64,000 bases of DNA from Cristatella mucedo (lineage: Eukaryota; Bryozoa; Phylactolaemata; Cristatellidae), in the NCBI GenBank assembly GCA_009760855.2, contig WPIO01000002.1, positions 6,209,001 through 6,273,000 on the forward strand, in the 5' to 3' direction. A model generated the notes under the pieces. The model worked only from the letters and a program-made list of their open reading frames with translations. It had not been told where the DNA came from and did not search any database. Position numbers and translations under genes: made by a program. Positions 53,402-64,000 of this stretch are shown piece after piece. Every line of letters begins with the position of its first letter. Within the stretch, counting starts at the first letter, position 1.

Positions 53402-54238
53402 GGTGATGCTATTGTGCCACCATCACCACTTGCTCGAAATTTAGGTGTCGTTTTCGACAGCTGCCTTAATTTCAAAAGCTTCATTCAGAAGACTGCTTCT
53501 GCAGCTAGCCATCATGTCCGATCCCTATCCAAGATTAGGAGGTGTCTCCCACAGTGGCTTCTAAAAAAATTAACTAGCTCTTTAGTTCTGTCTTGGCTTG
53601 ATTATTGTAATTCCCTTTAGGCTGGGCTGCCAAAGAAAGCTATTAGGCCACTGCAGCGGACTTTGAATATGGCTGCAAGGCTAGTCTTCAAGTCCCAGCG
53701 GTTTGAGCACGCGTCTCCTTTGCTAAAAGAGCTAGGATGGCTGCCGGTTGAGCAACGGATCCAGAGCAAAGTTCTCACGCTGACCCAGAAGGACCGCCAC
53801 GGCTTGGCTTCTTTGTATCTAGCTGAACTGCTGCATCGGTTTCAGCCTGTTCGCGCCCTCAGGTCCTGAGTGGACAATAAATTAGCCGTTCCATTCCTCC
53901 GCTTAAAAACCATTGGCGACAGAAGCTTTAGCTCTGCACGTCCTATACTGTGGAACTCTGTTCCACAATTCTTACGCAACGACAACTACTCTCCTGCTGC
54001 CGACTATGGCACATCCTTTTCAGTGGTCCTGAGCTGCTACTTGTATGCTACTCACCACCTCAACTGCTCTCCTGACTCTGCTATGCTTCCCACTTTCTTT
54101 TTGTTTCGTGAGACGAAGTCTGTTGGGTACCGAATGCGTACCGAAAGCCGATTAGGTTGTGAGTGCGCTATACAAAACTCTCCTGCGTAACACCCACATA
54201 GTCTGTATGACTTTGTGGATTTACAGACGGAGATACGT
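53402..54238 (+). mobile_element. LINE family B inserted in the satellite
   Basis: The longest B copy. It reads PPSPLARNLGVVFDSCLNFK, KIRRCLPQWLLKKLTSSLVL, LQRTLNMAARLVFKSQRFEH, KELGWLPVEQRIQSKVLTLT and [17 protein letters not shown]: the RT thumb and C-terminus. It ends CTTTGTGGATTTACAGACGG and AGATACG. It has few stops, so it is younger than most copies. Satellite text on both sides matches the intact unit at 57180-57260. Confidence 0.85.
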
Positions 54239-57200
54239 TTTTCAAAAGCTCCGGTTATGCATCTTTTAGCTGGGATAGTTTGGATATTCCGGCAAAAACA
54301 TATAGCTGTCATGTCTCCTAGCACGATAGCAGCATACGTCTGATGCTAGCTGAAGGTTAAGTCAAGTCATACAGCGACGAAATAGACAGCGAAACAATAA
54401 TTTTCCGACGGTTTCTACTGCTAGGGAAAAAAATTACCTGACGTGAATGAAATATTGCAGTGACCATGGCGACGACAGCCCCATGACGTTTCGCTGCGTT
54501 TTGTCTGTAGCGTAAAAAAACCTCAAGTAGTTCTGCAGCAGGGACCACAAAAGTGACCGCTTTTCCCTGCCTCATCTCCAGTAAGCGGTAAAGTGACTTC
54601 AGTCTATTCTAAGCTAATACACATGCAACAGCGACCGTGTCGTGTTTTTTCGTGGTATTGTCCCACCGCTCCCGTGAAAGTTTTTAAACCTGATAAGACG
54701 TTCGGTGGCATCCGAAGAGTTCCGTGAGTTTTCAATTGTTCAATTCACCACGTCTTTGAAACCACCTGAATCTTAGTAACGTTTGTACAGCGAAAAAAAG
54801 CGAAACATTCGTCGCCGAAAAAGTTTACTGCTTTTTAAAATTTTCTGATGTATGAAGTAAAAGTTCACTGTGGCTCATGCAACAGCAGTCCTAAAACTTA
54901 CAGCTGTTGGTACCCACAACGTCTGCATATAGACCCAATTGTCCTATTACGGTGTAAAATGGGCGCCCACACAATGATGGTTTCATCTAAGTGTTACGCC
55001 ATCGTTTCGGCGACGTGATTTAAACTTGAGCTGAGTTAGTACGTTGGCAACAGTGATAGTGCCCTATTATTTGTGGCATTTTCCAAAGCTTCGTGGAAAC
55101 TTCCATAAAGTTGGGCGATATCGTCCAACGGCGACAGAGATAATGCCACGATGTTTCGCTTTGTAAAACCACCACATCATCCAAGCCAGCTGCAGCTGAA
55201 TAGGATCGTAAACAAATACAATAGCACCAATACAATACCAATAGCATCATGATGCTGCAGAGGCAAAGTGACTTGAAGTTGTCCTGAGGTGGTACAGAGG
55301 CAACAACGAGTGTGCCCTGTTTTTTCGCGGCGTTATCCCACCGCCCCAGTGAAAGTTCTTACAGCTTAGGCGACGTAGTGCAATTGTGAAACGAACAGTG
55401 GGGTGATCTTTGGCCGTATCCACGAGTACCATCTCGTAAGCTGTATAAAGCTCAAATAACGCCATGCAGCTACAAAATATATACCGCAAAATATAGTTTC
55501 CCTGAACAGTATTCTGCTTACCTAAAGTTACCTGAATTAAAACTGACGTTTTATGGTAACGTTTGCGAAACAAGCTCACCGGCTTACCATTTCGTTTACC
55601 CACAACATCTGTGAATCTCATAAAAGAACGTCAAAGATGTTAAGCGACAGCAAAAAAGTGATTGTTTCAACGCGGCATTTTCCCAGAGCTCGGGTGAAAC
55701 ATATTAAGGCTGAAACAACGTGGAGAGTTCCGAGAGAGTTGGAGCAGCCATTTTTCCGAGGGCCGAAGCAGCGCTAGGTAGGAGTACCTGATTCGTGAGA
55801 GACAATTTGGAGTGACCCTGGTGACCATAGTCCCGTAACGTTTCGGTGCGTTTTGTCTGCTGCATCAGTGAATGCACCTGTAGTTAGTCTGACGACGTAC
55901 AGCTGGGACGAAAATATTGACCGCTTTTTCACTGCCTCATCTCAAGGCAGAGGTACAGTGATTTGAACATATTCTGAGCTAAAACACAGGCAACAGTGAG
56001 TGTGCCGTGTTTTTTTGCGGTATAATCCCACCGCTCCTGTGGAAGAGCTTAAACCTGATAGGACGTTTGGTGGCGTCCGAAGTGTGCCACGAGTTTTCAA
56101 TACGGTAATGCACCACGTCTTGGAAACCTTCTGAAGCTTAGTAACGGTTGCACAGCGACAAAAAGAAAGCGAAACTTCAGTCGCGGGAACAATGTACTGC
56201 TTCCTTAAATTTTCCTGTATAAAAAAAATTAAAATTTGACGAGACTCCATCAACAAAATCCCAGTGACTTGCCACTCTGATTACCCACAACTTCTGCGTG
56301 CAGACCCGATCTTCCTATTAAGGTGTACAATGGACTCCAACATAGGGATTGTTTTGTCGACGTGTTATGCCATCGTGTCGGCGGTATGACTTTTACTTGA
56401 GCTGAGTTAGTACAGCGGCAACACAGATAGTGCCCTGTTTTTTTCGCGGCTTTATCCTACCGCTGCAGCATAAGTTCCTTAAGCTGAGGCGATACCGTGC
56501 AGCTGCAACAGAGTGAACAATATGATGTTTCACTTGTAAAAGCACTACGTCGCTAAAGACACCTGAAGCTAAATAACATCATAAAGCAACCCAATTAAAT
56601 GTGAAATAATATTACGCCGAAGTATTTCAGGGCATGGGTAACATCTCCTGGATAAAATATGACGTTTTAGGGGACCCTTGCGATGAAAGCCCGGCGACAG
56701 ACGACCACCGGATCGGTGAACGGACCTGAAAGTTTCTGTTGCTGTGAAATAGCATCGGAAATAGTGTTCGTTTACTTGCAGCGTCATGCCACTGCCAAAG
56801 CAAAGTGACTTGAAGCTGTCCTGAGTTGGTACAGAGGCAACAACGAGTGTGCCCTGTTCTTTTCGCAGCATCATCCCACAGCTCCTGTGAAAGTCCTTAA
56901 AGCTGAGACGAAGGGTGCAGTAGTGACGCAGATACTGTCGTGATCTTTCGCTGTATCAATTAGCATCCCCACGCTGGCCATTTAACGCCTGAATATCGTG
57001 ATAGAGCTACGAAGTATACCGCAAAGTACAATTTCTCTGAAAAAACATGCCCCTAAGCGAGAGTTACCGAAATTAAGACTGACGTTTAACGGTAATTGTT
57101 TCGGCAAAAGTGCTGCGACTTACCGTTTTATTTACGAACAGCATCAGTAAATGGTTCTGAATGTGCACTAAAGATGTTACGAGGCGGCGAAAAATGTTAT

Positions 57201-60200
57201 CGGTTTAACGTGGCACCTTCCAAAAGTCATGTTTCCCTGCATCAAAGCAGCATACGTCTGATGCTAGCTAAAGGTTATGTAAAGTCATACAGCGAAGAAA
57301 TAGACTGCAAAACAGCACTTCTCCGACGGTTTCTACTGCTACGTAAAATAAATAAATTCCCTGAATCGTGACTAAAAAAGTGCAGTGATTATGGCAAAGA
57401 TAACCCCAAAACTTTTTAGTGCGTTTTATCTGCAGCATCGGTGAATACTCTAGTAGTTAGTCTGACGACATACAGCTGGGACGAAAACTTTGACCACTTT
57501 CTCACTGTCTCATCTCAAAGCAGTGAAAAGTACAGAAAGTAGAGTGACTTGAACCTATTCTGAGCTAATACACAGCCAACAGTGACTGTGTCGCGTTTTT
57601 TCGCGGTATTATCCCAGCGCTCCTGTGGAAGTTCTTAAACCTGATAAGACGTTCGGTGGCGTCCAAAGTGTGCCGTGAGTTTACAAGTCGTAATGCGCCA
57701 CGTCTTGGAAACCATCTGAAGCTTAGTAACGTTTGCACAGCGACAAAAAAGAAAGCGAAAAATTTGTCGCCGAAACAGTGTGCAACCTCCTTAAATTTTT
57801 CTGTGTATGAAGTCAGAGTTTGCTGTGGCTCATGACACAAAAGTCCTAAGAATCACCGCTCTTGGTACCCACAAAATCTGCATTTGGACCCAACTGTCCT
57901 GTTACGGTGTAAAACGGACTCCAACATAATGATGAAACCGTCGTAGTGTTACGCCATCGTGTCGGCGACGCGACTTGAACTTGAGGTGAATAACACGGTG
58001 GCAAAAACAATAGTGCCGTAATTGTTGACGGCATTTTTAAAAGCTTCGGGAAAATTTTCTTCAGGTGAGGCGATATCGTCCACCAACGACGGCGATGATG
58101 CCATGAAGATTCGCTGTAAAACGCCGCCACATCTTCTGAGCCACCGGAGGCTTTATAAGATCGTTTAGCAATACCATAGCATGCAAAATAGGATTTCGCC
58201 GAAGATTTTCAGGACTTGGATAAAATAACCTGGACTTAACATGCAGTTTTACAGTCCCCCTTGCGAGGAAATCACCGTGACCAGAAACTGTCTTTACCCT
58301 ACAGATTAGTAAATGGACCTAAAGCTGTCTGGTGATGTGCAATGGCAACAAAAGTAGTGTTCCTAAACCCACAGCCTTATGCAACTGGAGAGATAAAGTG
58401 ACTTAAAGTTGTCCTGAAATGGGACAGAGGCAACAGCGAGTGTGCTTTGCTTTTTCGCGGCATTATTTCAATGCTTCAGTAAAAGTTCTAACAGCTTAGG
58501 CGACGTTATGCGCACGTGAATAGAACGGTGTAGTGATTTTGGGCCCCATCCATGGGCACCATCTCTTAGGCAATTTAACGCCCAAGAACTCGGTACCTCA
58601 ACAAAACATACCGCAAAATACAATTTCCCCAAACGTCCATCTGCTTAACGAAAGTTACCTGAATCAAAATGACGTTTTATGGTCAGGTTTGCGAAACAAG
58701 TAAACCGACTTACCCTTTCATGTACCCATAACATCAGTGATCTCATAAAAAAACGTTAGAGATGTTAAGCTACAGAAAACGGTGATTGTTCCAAAGCGGC
58801 ATTTTCCGAGAGCTCGGGAAAATCAACTTTAAGCTAGATCAACGTGGAGGGATCCGAGAGAGGTAGAGCTGTCAACATTTCCAGCTCCAAAGCTGCAAAC
58901 GCCGGAAGCTAGCTGAAACTTAAATAACGTCATTCAGCCTCAGAATAAACGGCGAAACAAATTACTTGTTAAGATCTTTTCTATTGCGAGGTATAAGTAC
59001 CTGATTTGTGACTGACACTTTGGATTTACCCTGGAGACGATAGCCCCGTGACACTGAAGTGCGTTTTGTTGGATGCATAAGTGATTGCACCTGCAGTTAG
59101 TCTTACGACGTAATTTTGGGACGAAAATATTGACGGCTTTTTCACTGCCTCTTCTCAAGGCAGAGGTACAGTGACTTAAAAATATTCTGAGCTCAAACAC
59201 AGGCAACAGTGAACGTGCCGTGTTTTTTCGCGGTATTATCCCACAGCTCCTGTTGAAGTTCTTAAACCTAATAGGACGTTTGACAGCGTCCGAAGTGTGC
59301 CGTCTGTTTTCGATTCTTCAAAGCACCACGTCAGAGAAACCTTCTGAAGCTTAGCAACGGTTGCACAGCAACGAAAAAAGAAAGCGAAACGTCAGTCGCC
59401 GAAAAACATGTACTGCTTCCCTAATCTTTTCTGAGGATGTGGTTAGAGTTTCCTGTGACTCGTGCGGTAAAATTCGTAAGACTTACCCCTTTTGACAACC
59501 GAAACATCTGCCTGTCGATCCAACAGCTAATTTGCTCTGTAAAACGCACGCCAACATCATGATGGTTTCATCGAAGTGTTTCACCATCGCATCGGTGACG
59601 TGACTCGAACTTGAGATTAATCAATACGGTGTCGATGGTGACTGTGCCCTCTTGTTTTGCAGAATATGTCCAAAGCTTCGAGAAAATATAGTTAAGGTGA
59701 GGTGATTTCGTACACCTTTGTTAGATATATAGCGATTATGGTTCGCTTTGTAAAACCGCCGCATCTTCATAGCCACCTGAAGCTAAATACGATCGTTAAG
59801 TAACACAATAGAAGGCATAATAATAATTCGCCGAAGTATATCAGTGATTGGGTAACGTAACCTAGATTCAAATTGCCGTTTTACAATAACTGTCGCAAGA
59901 AAATTCCCGAGACAGACGGCTGCCTCCAGCCATCAGATCGGTGATTGAACATAAGGCTTTCTGGTGACGTTCGAGGGCAAAGGAAGAAGCGCTTCTATCT
60001 AAATAATAACTTGGTAGTGCAGCGGCAAAGTGATTTAAAGGTTTTTTTAGGCGGTGCAGAGGTGGTAAGAAGGCAAAAACGAGGGTGCACTGTTTTTTCG
60101 CGGCATTATCCCACAGCTTCAGCAAAAGTTCTGAAAGTTCAGGCGACGTAGCTCGCTCGTGAATAGAACAGTTTGGCTATTTTCGGCCGAAGCCATGAGC

Positions 60201-60315
60201 ATCATCTCTTAAGCTATTTAGCGCCCAACAAACGCCATACAGCTACGAAATATAAAGCAAATTACAATCTCCCCAAACGTCCTTGTGCAATGCGAAAGTT
60301 ACCTGAATTAAAATC

Positions 60316-60460
60316 GCCGAGCTGGTTTAGTCTAGCGGTTAAGGTGCTCGCCCTGACCGAGGTCTGACTGAGGTCGTGGGCTCGGACCCCGAGGCATATG
60401 TGAAGCGCCTGAATAGTGATTAGGTTCTCTTGGGGCGCCATATAAATGAATTATATTATT
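60316..60460 (+). mobile_element. SINE-2 inserted in the satellite
   Basis: Best SINE-2 copy: A-box TGGTTTAGTCTAGCGG (60323-60338), B-box GGGCTCGGACCCC (60378-60390), tail double hairpin GCGCC (60405-60409) / GGCGC (60434-60438) and an ATTATATTATTTTT end. The neighbouring units read straight through this point (GAATCAAAATGACGTTTTAT), so the insertion is clean with an AAT-type duplication. Confidence 0.85.
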
Positions 60461-63400
60461 TTTAATGACGTTCTACGGTCAGGGTTAGGAAACAAGCTCG
60501 CCGACTTACCCTTTAATGTACCCATAACATCAGTGATCTCATAAATGAACGTTAAAGATAATAGGCAACAGAAACCAGTGATTGTTTCAAAGCGGCATTT
60601 TCCGAGTGCTCGGGTAAAACGTCTTTAAGATGAATCAACGTGTGGAGTTCCGAGAGAATTGAAGCTGTCGTTGCTTTCATCTCCAAAAGCAGCATCCGTC
60701 TGAAGCTAGCTGAAAGGTAAATAACACCATTCAGCCTCAGAATAAACGGCGAAACAATTTACTTCTGACGAAGATTTCTATTGCGAGGTATAAGTACCTG
60801 ATTCGTGAGAGACACTTTGTATTGACCCAGGCGACGATAGCACCATGACACGCTGTAGTGCGTTTTGTCTGCAGCATCAGTGATTGCACCTGCAGGTAGT
60901 CTTACGACGTAATTTTGGGACGAAAATATTGACGGTTTTTTACTGCCTCTTCTCAAGGCAGAGGTACAGTGACTTTAAAGTATTCTGAGCTCATACACAT
61001 ACAACAGTGAACGTGCCGAGTTTCTTCGCGGTATTATCCCACCTCTACTGCTGAAGGTCTTAAACCTGATAGGACGTTACGTGGCTACCGAGGGGTGCCG
61101 TCAGTTATCGATTCGTGAAAGCACCAAGTCAGTAAAACCTTCTGAAGCTTAGCAACGGTTGCACAGCAACGAAAAAGAAAGCGAAACGTCAGTCGCCGAA
61201 ATAATGAACTGCTTCCCTAATCTTTCCTGAGGATGTACTTAGATTTGGCTGCGACTCGAGCAATAAAACTCGTAAGACTTACCCCTAGTGATACCCGAAA
61301 CATCTGCATGTCCATCGAACTCTCCATTTACGGTGGGAAACGGACGTCAACATCATGATGGTTTCATCGAAGTGTTTCGCCATCGCATCGGTGACGTGAC
61401 TTGAACTTGAGAATAATCAATACGGTGACGATGGTGACTGCGCCCTGTTGTTTTGCCGCATTTGTCTAAAGCTTCCAGAAAATATTATTAAGGTGAGGCA
61501 ATATCGTACACCTATTTTAGAGATAAAGCGATTATGGTTCGCTTTGTAGGAACACCGCATCTTCAAAGCCACCTGAAGCCAAATAAGATAGTAAAGCAAC
61601 ACAATGGAAGGCGTAATAATAATTCGCCGAAGTATATCAGCGATTGGGTAACGAAACCGAGATTGCACTTTCCATTTTACAATAACTGTTGCAAGTAAAT
61701 CCCCAGGACAGATGGCTGACTTTAGCCATCAGAACCTTGAATGAACATAAGGCTTTCTGGTGACGTCCGAAGGCAACAGAAGGTGTTTCTATCCCAACAA
61801 TGTCATGGTACCGCAGCAGCGAAGTGACTTGAACTTGTCCTCAGGTGGTAGAGAGGTAACAACGTGTGTGCCCTGCTTTTTCGGGGCATTATCCCACCGC
61901 ATGAGGAAAAGTTCCGAAAGCCTAGGAGAGGTATCACACTCCGGTATAGAACCGTGTGGTGATTTTTGGCCGTATCAATGAGCACCATCTCTTAAGCTAT
62001 TCACGCCCAAATAACACCATTCAGCTAAAAAATATACAGCAAATTACAAATTCCCCAAACGTCCTCCTTCTAAGCAAAAGTTATCTTAATCAAAATGACG
62101 TTTTATGGTCAGGTTTGCGAAACAACTACTGTGACTTACCCTTACATGTACCCATAACATTAGTGATCTCATAAAAGAACGTTAAAGATGTTAAGCTACA
62201 GAAAACAGTGATTGTTCCAAAGCGGCATTTTCCGAGAGCTCGGGTAAATCATCTTTAAGCTAAATCAACGTGGAGGGATCCGAGAGAGTTAGAGCTGTCA
62301 TTGTTTTCAGCTCCAAAGAAGCATAAGCGTGAAGCAAGCTGAAGCTTAAATAACGTCATTCAGCCACAGAATAAACGGCGAAACAAATTACTCGTTTAGT
62401 ACTTTTCTAGTGCGAGGTATAAGTACGTGATTTGTGAGCGACACTTTGGAGTAACCCTGGCGACGATTGCCCCGTGACACTGAAGTACGTTTTGTTGGAT
62501 GCATAAGTGATATCACCTGCAGTTAGTCTTACGACGTAATTTTGGGACGAAAATATTGACGGCTTTTTCACTGCCTCTTCTTCAAGCAGAGGTACAGTGA
62601 CTTTAAAGTATTCTGAGCTCAAACACAGGCAACAGTGACCGTGCCGTGTTTTTTCGCGGCATTATCCCACCGCTCCCGTTGAAGTTCCTTAACCCGATTG
62701 CACGTTTGGTGGCGTCACGAGTGTGTCGCCAGTTTTCGATTCGTGAAAGTACCACTTCAGTGAAACCTTCTTAAGCTTAGCAACGGTTGCACAGCAACGA
62801 AAAAGCAAGCAAAATGTCAGTCGCCGGAAAAATGAACCGCTTCCCTAGTCTTTCTCGTTGATGTACTTCGAGTTTGCTATGACTCGTGCGTTAAAATTCG
62901 TAAGACTTACCCCGGGTTATACCCGAAACATCAGCCTGTCGATCCAAGAGCCCATTTGCGGTGTAAAACGCAAGCCAACATCATGACGGTGTCATCGAAG
63001 TGTTTCGCCATCGTATCGGTGACTTTACTTGAACTTGAGATTACTCAATACGGTGACGATGGTGACTGCGCCCTGTCATTTTGCAGCATTTGTCCAAAGC
63101 TTAGAGAAAATATAATTAAGGTGAGGCGATATCAAACACCTTTTTCTTTTAGAGATTAATCGATCATGGTTCGCTTTGTAAAACCACCGCATCTTCAAAG
63201 CCACCTGCAGCCAAATAAGATAGTAAAGCAACACAATGGAAGGCCTAATAATTATTCGCCGAAGTATATCAGGGATTGGGTAACGTAACCCAGATTGCAC
63301 ATTCCATTTTACAATTACTGCTGCGACAACATCCCCGAGACAGATGGCTGACTTTAGCCATCAGATCGGTGAATGAACATAAGGCTTTCTGGTGACGTCC

Positions 63401-64000
63401 GAAGGCAACAGAAGAAATGTTTCGATCCCAACAATGTCATGGTACTGCAGCAGCAACGTGACTTGAAGTTGTCCTCAGGTGGTCCAGAGGCAAGAACGTG
63501 TGTGCCCTGCTTTTTCGCTGCGTTATCCCTATGGCATGTGGAAAAGTTCCGAAAGCCTACGAGAGGTATATCTCTACAGTATATAACCGTTTGGTGACTT
63601 TTGGCCGTATCCATGAGATCCATCTCTTAAGCTATTTACGCCAAAATCAAACCATGCAGCTAAAAAATAAACAGAAGTACGAATTCCCCAAACGTCCTCC
63701 TGCTTAGCGAAGGTTACCTGAATCAAAATGACGTTTTATGGTCAGGTTTGCGAAACAAGTACAGCGACTTACCCTTACATGTACCCATAACATCAGTGAT
63801 CTCATAAAAGAACGTTAAAGATGTTAAGCTACAGAAAACGGTGATTGTTCCAAAGCGGCATTTTCCGAGAGCTCGGGAAAATCAACTTTAAGCTAGATCA
63901 ACGTGGAGGGATCCAAGAGAGGTAGAGCTGTCATTGTTTCCAGCTTCAAAGCAGCATACGCCTGAAGCTAGGTGAAACTTAAATAACGTCATTCAGCCTC

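Larger units (their letters stand above)
51130..64000 (+). repeat. nested satellite array
   Basis: The motif CGCGGCATTATCCCACCGCT, with variants, recurs throughout (e.g. 51377, 51826, 52249, 55330, 56025, 60100, 62660). It is followed by GTGAAAGTTCTTAAGCTGAG-like text and preceded by a CAGCGGCAACAAAGATAGTG-like stretch. Sub-repeats are about 85-90 bp, and in 51.1-52.7 kb the strongest motif repeats every about 430 bp. From 53.3 kb a marker block (ACATCAGTGATCTCATAAA type) returns at 53318, 55605, 57141, 58731, 60527, 62157 and 63790. Net of insertions the unit is about 1.45-1.65 kb. The array runs off the right edge. No open frame of note. Confidence 0.85.

Noticed and set aside
51130-64000. 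CRISPR-like array or gene cluster
   Set aside because: Repeats are long, diverged and adjacent without unique spacers, and the genome is an animal's; the pattern is satellite DNA.

Overview
This window reads as nuclear DNA of an invertebrate animal, probably marine. It has an intron-rich host gene, several LINE families of the L2/CR1 kind, two tRNA-derived SINE families, Tc1-like DNA transposon relics, a Ty3/gypsy (LTR) fossil, long CA/GA/TA microsatellites and a large satellite array. I see no bacterial operons, no CRISPR array and no prophage. The species cannot be fixed from sequence alone.

The one host gene I can identify lies on the minus strand from 17765 down past 3177, and probably off the left edge. 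Five short exons with good splice sites and matching phases spell 127 codons with no stop. They match the N-terminal charged coiled coil of ZRSR2/URP, the U2AF35-related protein that recognises 3' splice sites. The start codon lies in a CpG-rich block (about 17.4-18.7 kb) with an ETS-type CCGGAAGT motif about 50 bp upstream. The zinc fingers, UHM domain and RS tail were not found and should lie to the left. Introns 2 and 4 are full of LINE pieces, a Tc1-like relic and microsatellites.

From 18.7 to 39 kb the window is a retroelement graveyard. A LINE here called family A ends in a hairpin plus (ATT)n. A second one, family B, ends in an ACATT/ACAT repeat. SINE-1 and SINE-2 are scattered among them. 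A nearly complete family A copy (19.8-23.1 kb) carries a family B insertion. Another (35.9-39.2 kb, minus) carries two SINE-1 insertions. SINE-2 and LINE A share the same 3' double hairpin, so SINE-2 probably uses the LINE A machinery. A few exon-like stretches (27.9, 32.5 and 34.9-35.6 kb) remain unassigned.

From 40.8 to 44.5 kb lies an old, broken Ty3/gypsy element with two LTRs in the unusual order pol - LTR - gag-like - LTR. More family A copies follow (45.2-50.6 kb, minus).

From about 51.1 kb to the right edge runs an old satellite array. It appears nested: sub-repeats of about 85-90 bp build monomers of about 430 bp, and from 53.3 kb these build a higher-order repeat of about 1.45-1.65 kb, tightest (1,630-1,633 bp) at the right. 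It has been invaded by a family B LINE and a SINE-2, and stray sub-repeats lie among LINE pieces near 46.8 kb. I judge this array the most novel structure in the window.
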